Shown in pieces: positions 44,717 through 56,011 of a stretch of DNA of 64,000 nt (positions within the stretch are counted from its first letter, which is position 1; each line of letters starts with the position of its first letter). The DNA is taken from the NCBI GenBank assembly GCA_028554755.1, contig JAPTOF010000009.1:1468501-1532500 (forward strand). Reading direction: 5' to 3'. Source of the stretch: Cordia subcordata. Its lineage: Eukaryota > Streptophyta > Magnoliopsida > Boraginales > Cordiaceae. The notes beneath the pieces were generated by a model, which had not been told where the DNA came from, made no database searches, and saw only the letters and a program-made list of their open reading frames with translations. A program made the position numbers and the translations under genes.

Positions 44717-45586
44717 TTTGCATATAGTTTCTACAACAAAATCATTATTACAGAAGTTGAGAGATGTTGGTTGGGAAACTCTTTTGGAGAATGTGACATC
44801 GTTTTATTTGCATTATAATATGCAAGTTCTTAATATGAATTCTTCTTATTCTAACATCCTCCGGTCTCTCCGCCAAAAGGATACTATAATAATGGAGCAT
44901 CATTATCATGTAGACATATTTACTGCTGTTATAGATCAATAACTACAGGAGCTAAATAGCAGATTTAGTGAGCAAGCAACTGTGCTTCTTACTCTTAGTA
45001 CAACTTTGGATCCTAGAAACGGGTGCAAATGGTTTAATATTGATAGTATATGCAATCTTGTTGAAAAGTTTTACCCGTATGATTTTTCTGAGAAAGAGAT
45101 TATTCATCTAAAGTATCAATTATAGCATTATGAGCTTGATGTGCCTAACCATCCAAATTTTGAAAAATGTCTAACATGTCATCTCTATGCAGAGGTTTGG
45201 TGGAAACTAGAAAATCAAGAGTTCTTCCTTTAGTTAATTGATTGATGAGGTTGATTTTAACTCTTCCCATCTCAACAGCAACCATAGAACGGGCTTTTTC
45301 TGCCATGAAAGTTATCAAAAAAAGGCTTCACAATAGGATGGAAGGTGATAGTTTGATTATATACATAGAAAAAGAAATTGCTAAAGATATTCCTGTAGAT
45401 ACTATAATTGATGAATTTTATGCCATGAAAGAAAGACGGGCATAGCTTCATTAATTGAATCAGTAAACTTTTTTGCTTATATTATATTTGTTCTTTATAT
45501 TTATTATATTGAAATGTTTAATACAATAGTCTTTTAATTACATGTTAGCCCCCTTCCCCATATTGAAATCCTAGTTCCGCCCCTAG
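44717..45586 (+). pseudogene. hAT transposase pseudogene, 3' part, and hAT right end
   Basis: It continues the frame cut at 34958 (LLQKLRDVGWETLLENVTSF, then TLDPRNGCKWFN). It ends with the hAT C-terminal dimerisation region at 45242-45445 (LILTLPISTATIERAFSAMK, IIDEFYAMKERRA), where the E of TIERAFSAMK is the expected third catalytic acidic residue region. Stops at 44941, 45124 and about 45230 disable it. CTAGTTCCGCCCCTA at 45571-45585 looks like the hAT right terminal repeat (TAGGGGCGGAACTAG on the other strand). Confidence 0.8.
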
Positions 45587-45599
45587 ACCCATGCATAAT

Positions 45600-48500
45600 C
45601 CAATTTCCTCTTTGAACCAAGATTCAGGGATCTCCTGTCAACAAGGTAGGGTTGTTAATTATGATGACCCTTTAATTTGTTTATAGGCTTAAGATCCATT
45701 CCCTTCAATAACTTGGGTACTTACTCTCTGTTCACCCCTTTTGGTGAGTGGATCTGTAATGTTATCTTTTGACTTTTTATAATCTAGAGTGATAACCCCA
45801 ATAGAGAGCAACTACCTAATAATATAATGTCTACGACATACATATCATCATACATTATACTATGTGCCTTACCAATCGTAGACTAGCTATCGTAGTAAAT
45901 ACTAATGGCGGCCACAAATTTCAACCAACATAGAACATCCTCTTGATACTTTGAAGCCATTCAACTTTCGTCCCTTCCATGACTTAGTTGCACCTGCTAA
46001 CTTAAAGACATATCCACTTGTGGATCCTAGGTCTTTAAATATCCAGTTGATGTCACTATCAATCTCTTAGTATGGATAGATATCTTGTATAATGCAACCC
46101 ATAGTCCATGGAGTTCCTCTAATATCTCAGGACCCTTATAATAGTAATCGAACTTGCAAGGCCTAGATTACTAGTGTATCTCTTTAGCCTGTTCACCACT
46201 TAGGTTATATGGGTCTTGTACAATCCATTACGCACATTAAACTCTTTAAAATTTAGGAGTACTCGAATTGACGTACCCTTCCACCCATATATTGCTTAAT
46301 TCTGCAATTTCATCAAGAAATATATTTTGTTTAGTTGTGTAGTTTCATTAGGAGTTCTTGCAATCCTATTCTTTCCCTTATTGAACTTTTCTAGTATTTT
46401 CACAATGTAATAGGACTGGGATAAGAATAGACCATTAGATGTCTTTGTGATTTTGGTGTCTAAAATCACCTTTATGACACCTATGTCTTTCATTATATAA
46501 TACCTAGGAAAGCATTTAGTTGCTTCATTATCATTTCTAGTGATAAGCGTTCCGTCTTTATAAAGACAAATAATGACAAGAATTTTGATCCATGGCCTTT
46601 CAATAGACATACTTGTCATACTCATTTGTTTAACCTCATTTGCAATCATGACTTGATCAAAATTCCCATGCCACCATTTAGGTAATTGCTTTAGTTCATA
46701 AAGAGAGTTCAGAAGGTAATATACTTTCTTCCCTTGACCTAGAAAAGTGCTTGCTTTAGTTCGTAAAGAGAGTTCATAAGGCAATTTACTTTCTTCCCTT
46801 AAGCTAAAACTACAAATCCTTTAGGTTGTTCCATATAGATTTCCTTATTCAGATCCCTATTCAAGAAAGATGTCTTTATATCTCTTTTGTGGATCTCCCA
46901 ATTGAATATAGCTATAATAGCTATCAACATCCAAACAAATGTAATCCTAGTGATTGGTGAATAGGTGTCAAAATAATCCAGACCCTCCCTTTGGCTATAA
47001 TCTTTTATAACCAACCGGGACTTTAGATACATCTGTTGCATCTTTCTCTTGGAAATTTATTTACACTCTAAAGGTTTATTTCCAAGTAGTAGATCTACTG
47101 ATTCCTATGTATGGTTAGGCATGATGGACTAAATGTCACTATTCACTGCATCTATTCAAAGAGATACGTCAATAACAGATTTCTTGAAAGTTTAAGGCAC
47201 ACTTTCTAACGTGAAAGTTATAAAGTTAAACCCAAACGACATAAAAGTTCTAGCCCTTTTACTACATCTAGGTTCATCAGTTGTAGCCTCTACATCTAAA
47301 AAGTCAAGAGTTTTCTTGGTTCAGAAGAACTCGGTTCTTGTGACTCTCTATACAGAGACGCCGTCTCAAAGAACTCAGTGTTTCGTGACTCAAAGATTGT
47401 ATTCTCATGAATATTAGATGACACAAAATCTATATGCAACATTGTTCTACATATACCCAATGAAAATACAATTAACCATCTTTGGTCCTCTTTAACCATT
47501 ATAGGAGTTGGAACTTCTACCTTAGCAAAACATCTCAGATCGTTAGATATTTGTAGGAAGGCGGTAGGCCTTTGCATGACTCGTACAGAGGCTTTCCCAA
47601 TTACTTGTGGGGTACTTTACGTAAATCATCATGTGTGCTTAAAACCACTTTCCCTCACAAGTTTTGAGGTAATCCCAAATTTATCAACAAGGTATTTATC
47701 ATTTCTTTGAGAGTTCTATTTTGCACACATCAATACCATTTTGTTATGGAGAATAAGGAGCCCTCGTATGGTGTATTATCCCTTGTTTAGCACAGTGTGT
47801 TTCAAAGTGATTTATATGTTCTCCACTCCCATCACTTCTCAAAGCTTTGATCTTCTTGCCCAATTGACTTTCAATCTCAGCTTAGTATTTTATAAAAGCA
47901 TCCAAAACTTATTCTTTGGACCTAAGTTGGTACATATAACAATACCTTGATCAATTATCGATAAAAAAATAAAATCCTTTTTACCGTCTATAGTTTGCAC
48001 AAATTTTAAGTCACTGTGAATTAACTCAAGAGGTTTTGGGATCCTCTCTACTTAATTTTGATTTCACCCAAACTTCACAATTTTATGATTGAAAAATCCA
48101 CTCTATAGATTAGATCTATTTTCACAAGTCTATTCAAAGAATCAAAATTCTAAAGTCTTAACTTTCATGCCATAAAGAGGAGACCGATGTCCTTCAAGGG
48201 ATGAATGGATGAGATGATAATGTTCATAACCTTCCTACCAAAAAAACATTTGTAATGCAAGCCATTACATTCTTCTATGTTTCTTCCATTCAAGTACTCT
48301 ACAAGTCATAATCATAAGCCATTATCCCTTCATAATTATAAGCCATAAATGCATTATAATTACAAGCCATAACTCCAAGCAATCATTGTTTAATTAATTA
48401 TGGTCATCATAGGCTTATGATTATGGTAATCAATTGCATTTATGTGACCTTGAATGAAGCTGATAATGTCTATGCTTTTTTTGCGTTTGTGTTATAAAGA

Positions 48501-49811
48501 TCTTTTACCAAAAGATGATGATAAAGATAGCCACCTAAATTATTTCAAAGATATATTTTACACATCAAATTTCTCATTCCCAATTCATCTATTTCCGATG
48601 GAATCATATAGACTCAATTATTCATGCAACCTCCAATAGAAGTAACAAGAATATTTTCCACTTCTAAGTTGCTTGCACAATCAGTGACAATCCCAGTTGT
48701 GACTTATTCACATCTCACATGCGAACCAATATCAATTTTAGGAGTTCACCCAAAATCAATTAGTTTGTGCCATAATTTACCTTTTCCAAGTGGTCCCAAA
48801 GTCCACTTACCAATATTTAATTCGATAACCACTCCTGGCTAATAAAATTCACATTAGTCACAAGAAAAATTAAAATTTTCCTTCCTTCTAAACTTAATCT
48901 CAATATTAAGTTTTCTAGAGTCTTTTCATTGCACACACTATAATTTCACAAAAGCTATAAATTTTGTCTCTTGAGAATATAACCCATACCACCCAATTAG
49001 AAGAGACACATGAACAATATCCTCCATAATATTATTCAGATAATAATATCACTAAAATAATGTTCCCAATACCTTATTTTAATAAAAAATAATCACAATA
49101 ACAATAATATTCTTAGAAATATTATTTTAAGTAGAGATAATATTCTCAATAATATTACTCTTTCCAAAATAAAATAATATTCTTAATAATATTATCCCCT
49201 AGCCAAAGGCCCACAAATTTGGCTCAAAGGCCAAGACCTAGAGGTTTTATCCTTTAATAAGATCTAACTTTAGCCATAGGGCTCTCACAGTCTCTTTAGG
49301 CACTGAGTATTTAAGTCTTCATCCAAACAGTGATAAAATCACCATCTTTCCACTTGAGATATGCCACTATGGCTTGCATATCTCGTCATCCAAGTAGTGC
49401 ATAAGTCCCAAGGAGGTAAAACGGTGTAACGTCCAGTTTTGCCAACTCCTATGCCTCCTACTCGAGTATATCCAAGATCCAGTCTCAAGAGGTTCACTGA
49501 ATAGATCAAGACTGATCCAATAGCTTCCATATTCCTCCATAGTCTTATATCTTTGTGAAGTTATATTATTTCCACTAACCCCAATAGTGGAACTAGTTAT
49601 TAGCATAACGCCAACATTTCCTATAACTCTAGTCAGGATAATAGTTCAAGAATTTCCCAAAATTCCATTTCAAATAGTCACCATTTGGGGGCTATTCCCA
49701 GCTTTATCAATTTGTTCATTTCCATAGTTTCTAGACAATTTGTCTTAAAGAGTCAACGTAAAATAAAAATTCTACACTCAGAGAAGCAACCTTGTTATTA
49801 AAATAAATCCT
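45600..49811 (-). pseudogene. Element E pol and 5' internal remnants
   Basis: On the minus strand, 47041-46799 is the start of RT (LVIKDYSQREGLDYFDTYSP, KTSFLNRDLNKEIYMEQPKG). 46784-46296 continues (LLNSLYELKQLPKWWHGNFD, NGLFLSQSYYIVKILEKFNK). The YVDD box reads CLYKDGTL, so catalysis is lost. RNase H reaches DNITDPLTKRGEQ near 45730. Damaged integrase lies around 47700-48060. From 48200 to 49811 I recognise little; AT-rich runs occupy 49020-49190. All frames are broken. Confidence 0.75.
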
Positions 49812-50775
49812 TGTTAGAAAAAACAATAAAATAACAATAACTGAATATAAATTGAATATGTTTATTGATAACCAAAACTAAAATAATCAAACTGGAAAGC
49901 AGAAATAAATAAGAACAATGCAGAAATTAGAAGTCGAAACCCAAATGTACCGATCTCCGTAAGGGATTTACGCCTCTTTACTTAGTACTAAAGGTTTTAG
50001 GCATGCCCCTCCTAGGATACAATGACTTTAACTTTTGTGCAATAGTAGCACGCCAAACAGGAGTCCCGCAAACTGGAAAATAACGAATTCTCTCTCAAAA
50101 AAATATGCAGCAAAGTATGTAGAGGGTATGAAAGAAATTTCAATGTAAGCAAACTGTTGTGCAAGAGGCAATTTATAGAAGTAGAATAGTCGCCTGCTAA
50201 TAATTCACCGTGAATTATATTTAATCCGGTTAATGCTAAGATTTTGTAATGATTGAAATTGTTTTCCATTATATGTCATAACTCCTAAGTTTTAAAACTA
50301 ACATTAAACCCCGGCCTTAAATGATCTCCGTTACAACCTTTCAAATTCGAGCTAAGGTAATTGAGATTTTGCTCAAAAGACTAACTTGGAATGAAACTGA
50401 GGGCCACTCCCACACTCGCGCGTGTGCGGAAGATATTAGCATCATGCCCATTATGCGTAATTCCCTCCACTTGCCTTGTTGGCACTATCTATAAAAGCTT
50501 CTATATCTAAAGTGAGCAAAAACTTATAATCTTTCTATGTGGGATTCCATCCCACAAGCACCAAACTAGACAACCAAACATGTTAACAACATAACTTTGA
50601 TTGTTTATTTCTCATTCACCTTGAATCCGTTTTTTACATATAAATATACCACGTTCAATTACTCTGAACGAGGATTATAATGGTACCAAGTACCGACCCG
50701 TTTGATGAGTGAGAACTAACCCAATATTGAGTTAAGCATAGCTTTGACTACATGTCAAAAACTACAAACTCAACA
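49812..50775 (-). repeat. Element E right LTR (5' LTR)
   Basis: It starts TGTTAGAAAAAAC and ends CTCAACA, followed by the CTTTT duplication. No clear initiator-Met primer site is left on its inner side, so that signal has decayed. Confidence 0.85.
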
Positions 50776-52884
50776 CTTTTAACTCTAAACAAAAATGAAG
50801 AAACAACTTATCTTCTAGTGAAATTTATAGATGTGCTAGGTAAAAGTAGATAAACTTGGAATTAAAACTCATACATGTCTAAGGGATAGAACGAGAAATT
50901 AGATTATGTATGATACTATCCTTCTCTAATATGATTCGGAAAGGAAGAGTTGTCTGGACTTTGCTATGATTTGGAAAGAACTGGGCGTTTGTTTGCGAGG
51001 TTTGATATTTTTATTTCTCAAAGGAATCATTCGATTGGACAAGATTCAAGTTCCTTATTTTGGTTTTTAGCATGCTACGCGCAGGAAGATTTTTTGATTT
51101 AAATAGAGGTTTTGCATGCATATGTTGTCCCTTGTTTCTTATGTCTAGGAACAACATAATGGCATAGCCCACAGTAGGTTTTCTCTACGAGGTGGTCGGT
51201 CCATGGCCCCCACCTTGAGTTTTCTTTTTCTTTTTTTTTTTCTTCTGAGTTGCTAGTCTTTTGCGTTTTTTCCTTTGTTCCTTTTTTCTTCTGAATTGGT
51301 AGACTTTCCATTAGCTCTTGCTTTGCAAGATGACAGGAGTTGTCCATCACAATCAGGCTGCCACATTATCATGATCAACAAGCTGATATGAAAATTCATC
51401 ATGGTCAAGTTGAGCAACATTGACTTGAACAGGAATTTTGACCAATAGAACTGACATAGACATAATTAATACAACTTATACTTCTGGAAGAATTTTCTAC
51501 GTTGCTAAAAAGAGTTATATTTTCATCATGCATGTTTTATATCCACTTCATTGTTGTTGATTTGAGTTTTTACTAATTTGTCTGTACTGTTGTTTTGAAA
51601 TATGCTAGCTGTTGTTATAATTTATTCACAGTTCATAATTTTGTTCTTAAAGCATACAAGCAAGTAATCTGGAAGCGAGGGATTGAGCAGAAAATATAAA
51701 ATCAAAAAACCTCAAGGATAGAAACCCATAGTTACTGTGTATCTGAAGTTGTTACATTTTTTTGTTATGATAACTTTTACATTATTATTCTTTTCCAATT
51801 AGTTATTCCATGATAAGTACTTAGAGAAAGCATTATTCTAAAAATCAAAATACTATTGTTAATTGTTGAAGAACCCGAAGCTATGCCTAAAGATCCTTCG
51901 AAGAAATGTTTGAGTAATTTATATACTTACAAAGCATTGAAATGTTCTATTAACTTATTCAAGAAATTCATTTGCAATAACTCTTTTTTTAGTTCTATTA
52001 TATTTTTTGTTGATTTTCTTTGCACTTTCTTAATATCCATAGCGGGTTACCCGTGTATATGTACGGATCAACCTCAACTAGTTATTAATATACAACCTTA
52101 GTCAACACCAATGGGGTCAAGGCAGCTTTCTGCAAAATAGCGGTTTAGAAAGAAAGGGCAAAGGATTTTTTTTGGTCAAAAAAAAGGAATTTATATTATT
52201 AAATGATTAGTCAATCCTAGCAGGATCAAGTTTGGAGAGTACAACATCAACGTTTATAAAAGATTCCATAAGGAGATGGATACAAGCAAATCAATTAGGG
52301 GGTAGGTTTTTAGCAAAACGAGCTCGAAAGAACAAAGGCTTGGAATATAAAAAACTTGTTGGATGTATCCAAGGAATTTCTTGTGCCTTCTAGAATAAAC
52401 CTCTTTCGAATCGAATCTTACAAAGAAGATTGTTGAACCATATCCACATGTACCATAGAATAAATTATGTCAAGATAGATTAGAATGTGAAAAGAGACAA
52501 ATTAGCTCAATTTTCAATAATGATTGTCACAACAAACATTTCATTTATGAATGCAAAACACCGTCGACATAGTCAACTCGTTCTATTTTAAAATTATATA
52601 GTGAATTTCAATATTATTGAATTTGAAAAAGAAGTTTCAAGGACGATATTTAAACATAATTACCGTGTAAAAACTCTTTCTGGCATTGAATATAGATAAA
52701 ACATTTCAAAAGAAAAATCTTTATTTCAAGAGAAAAAGTGGACAAAAAGTTTGGAATAATTCTAAACCAAAAAAGAAAAAAATAAAAATATTCCCTTTTC
52801 CTCCTTCCTTTCTCATTATCTTCTAATGATTAGATAGGTAAAGATAACCCGAGTGTAACCTGTATAGAGTACATGAAGAATAAG

Positions 52885-53512
52885 GGCTAGTTTGTTTTTT
52901 AGTTTGAAAATCTCATTTTTTAAAAAGGTATGACTTTTAGTTAAAAGAACTTCTAGTGAAAAACTGAAATATGTTTGATTATTTTTATATGAAACATACT
53001 TTTATTAAACGAGATCATGTTTGACATATATATATATGTGTGTGTGTGTGTGAGTGAGATATAATCTTAATGATAACTTAACTTGTTTAAACAATTTCTA
53101 AAGAAATTATAGACATAACTTCTTAAAAATTAAAATTTATTAAATAACATAAAATTAATAAATTATTATTAAATTAAAAATAAAAAATATTAGACAGTGA
53201 GATTAAAATCATTAAATTCACTTAATTATTTTTATTATATTTTATTAACTTTATTTTATTTTTACTAAATTTGAAATGATAAGTTTATTTATTCTTTTAA
53301 TTATAATTGTAATTTACAAACATTAATCATAAAATTAATAAGGATACTTTCCTCTAAAGGATTTTTTACAACTCCTTCCAAAACTCCATTGGCTTTTGCT
53401 CTAACTAAGTTTTGAGATGGAAAACCAAACATCATTTTTTTAAAACGGCCTTTCATATTGCAAAAGTTAGTTTAATTCTCCAAAACAAAAAACCAAACTA
53501 ACTCCAAGTACT
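52885..53512. mobile_element. Possible MITE or small DNA transposon
   Basis: The left end reads GGGCTAGTTTGTTTTTTAGTTT. The reverse complement of the right end reads GGAGTTAGTTTGGTTTTTTGTTTT. This is an imperfect terminal inverted repeat of about 25 bp around 600 bp of AT-rich non-coding DNA. Confidence 0.45.
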
Positions 53513-54283
53513 TTTATATAATTTTTTACAATTTTTGACAGGATAAAACATGAATATGTTTTATTCAATTTTATTTTTGGTAGTTTTCGATGATAATTAT
53601 ATATTTTTATAAGAGATTTGGAGTAAATAAATATAATATTTAAATTAAAAAATAAAATAATAAAAAATTTGATTTGAATTAAAAATAATTTTAAATGAAT
53701 TTAATAAATTTTCGGAGGAAAAAATAAAATAATAAGGAGTGGCATGATAGAGAAGAAACGTAATCTCGTGTAGGTGGCCAACCGCCAAGCCCACCCACCG
53801 GGCATCTCACTAGCCTCCAGCTCCGACCTTTTCAATCTTTTTCAAATGAAGGAAAAAGGAAGGGTGGGGGGAAAAAAAAAACGAAGAAAAGATTTGTAGA
53901 GGTCGGTGTAGACGTGCAATTTTGGAATTCTACCTTACATTACCAGCCATTTATTTCTTTATTTTGATAAGATTTACTTCTATACAAAAGGAAAATAATT
54001 AAAAGTATCGAAGAACTTTTTAACCAGAAAGTGTTTTGCAATCTCTTAAATTTGAACATTAGTGTCAAGAGGGTATTTAAGTTAACTTTAAATATAAAGT
54101 TCTCTTTTCTTTTTCTTTCTCCCACCTAAACAAAGAATTACTAAACAACATCGTTTTTCTTCTCATTTTGTTTTTTACAAGATAAACTAGGGACGGGAGT
54201 AATTTGGTTAATAATTACGAGACGAAAATTGAATTAAACCAATATTGTACTTGGGTTCGATTATTTTTTCTTTTCGATTTGAT

Positions 54284-54466
54284 TTCAATTTTAGTTAGGA
54301 TATATAAATTTCTATTACTATTAATAGAAATATCAAACTTTTGATATTTATATTTAGCCTTTAACATGTCTTATTTCAATTTTAGTCAGGATATATAAAT
54401 TTCGATTACTATTAATAGAAAATATCAAACTTTTGATATTTATATTTAGCCTTTAACATGCCTTAT
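54284..54466. repeat. 91-bp tandem duplication
   Basis: Two adjacent copies begin TTCAATTTTAGT(T/C)AGGAT and end TTTAACATG(T/C)CTTATT, differing at only a few positions, so the duplication is recent. Confidence 0.8.
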
Positions 54467-54754
54467 TCAAATATTCAAATCTATGACCTAAAAAAAAAAG
54501 AAAAAGATATTATAATTCGATTATTCAAATGCGGTTTGGAATTGGCAGTTGAACTAATTAAACATATGTTATATCAGTTAAATGAAGTTTTTGTTTGTCC
54601 AAAGTTAAACGAAATTCGTTATCCGACTTTAACTTTGGTGTTTTTTTTTTTCCTTATTATATAATTTAGTTGCTTGGATAATAAGCAAAATCAAATCTTG
54701 GTTATCACAGTATGTTGTGTAAATAGTTTAAGTCGATTTCACTTTTAGCATAAA

Positions 54755-54810
<56 letters not shown>

Positions 54811-55789
54811 TCAGCAATTTCACTTGTAATTATAACTTTCAATTTTTTCCACCAAAAAAAAAAATTCTTCTGTTAAAATCATTTCCCAAACTAATGAATT
54901 TATTTTGCAAAAATACATTGAGTATTATTTTTGGTTTTCCTAAACCAAAACTTTTCACCTAATGGCCATGGAGTTAATTTGGTCAAGTTACATGAATCTA
55001 TATACTTATACATATTATAAAGGAGAGTACATTTCTTTTTTTATCTATGTTACATGTTCTATTTCACAATTGTTTTCCTTCCAAAAAGTTCATTTTTTAA
55101 TTAGTATTTATGCTTTTTATTTTACTTTTCCCATTTAAATGTTTTGTTCATTTGCTGCCAATTCCTCACTAAAGAAATGGTTAATATTGAGATATATATC
55201 AATATATTATATATAGAAGAATTCTTGTTTACCTTTTAATTTCAAAAAAATTTAAGTCATGGAATTCAATTTTATTAAATTTTTTTTCCAAAAATGAGTT
55301 TTTTTAACCGAACAAATTGTAATATTATTATAAAAATGTAGTACAATAAATGTACTAGTAACTCTTTGTTACTATTATCTCTTTGTTATTATTAACTCCA
55401 ATAAGTATGCTACTAACTCCTTGTTGCTTTTCTTTTCTTAATTCAAATTATTGTTTATTTTATTTTCCAATTTAAATATTTTATCTAATTATTGTATATC
55501 TCCTATATAAAATGATCAGTGTCAAAAAATCACAAAAAATTAAATTTTACACAATACATTTTATATGCTATTTTAATATTTATTGTAAAAATATAATTAA
55601 CTATTAACAATAAATAAAATATTGAAAATCCACCTGTACTAATCCGAAAGAAGAAACCAATCTCCTTGTATCTATTTTGTGTGCATTTTTTCCTCTATCG
55701 TACTCCTTTTCCTTCTTCTTAGTTTAAACAACCATTGATATCTCTCCACGTCATCAACAGCAATTTAATTCCATGACTTTGATTTCCTT

Positions 55790-55797
55790 TATAAATA
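55790..55797 (+). promoter_or_regulatory. TATA box of the alpha/beta-hydrolase gene
   Basis: TATAAATA lies 222 bp upstream of the ATG at 56012. The 5' leader downstream contains a (CA)n run at about 55888-55908 and a TC-rich stretch. Confidence 0.6.
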
Positions 55798-56011
55798 CTC
55801 GGCTTACGCGTTGAAGGAATTCTCTTTCCTCTGTCTTCTCCTTCTACATATTTACTTTCTATATTTATTCCCAATTTCTCTGTATATATACACACACACA
55901 CACACACAAAAAGCGTACATAATATATATATTTATACTAGATATAGCTTTTTGGTGTGTGTAGTGTGTGTTTCTTCACATAAATATAGATTTTGAATTTT
56001 GAATAGCAAAA

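Larger units (their letters stand above)
30904..50775 (-). mobile_element. Element E: old Ty1/copia retrotransposon, minus strand, interrupted by hAT and Sirevirus
   Basis: LTRs of about 960 bp at 30904-31863 and 49812-50775 are clearly homologous (shared AAGCAGAAATAAATAAGAA, GTGCAAGAGGCAATTTATAG). The element is flanked by CTTTT at 30899-30903 and 50776-50780. On the minus strand a purine tract precedes the left LTR and copia pol remnants lie between about 48200 and 45620. The block 31873-45586 includes later insertions. Without them it would be roughly 6-7 kb. The LTRs differ at many sites, so it is old. Confidence 0.88.
50781..55789. other. AT-rich intergenic region
   Basis: No gene is supported. 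Features inside include a possible MITE (52885-53512), a tandem duplication (54284-54466), (CT)n(AT)n at 54758-54811 and (AT)n(GT)n at 53026-53051. The minus-strand frame 51350-51099 has a CGLCHYV motif but no recognisable domain. 53400-53720 is extremely AT-rich. Confidence 0.45.

Noticed and set aside
51099..51350. Minus-strand frame with CGLCHYVVPRHKK, reminiscent of a BED zinc finger
   Set aside because: There is only one short cysteine motif, no following histidines at BED spacing, and no transposase sequence nearby.
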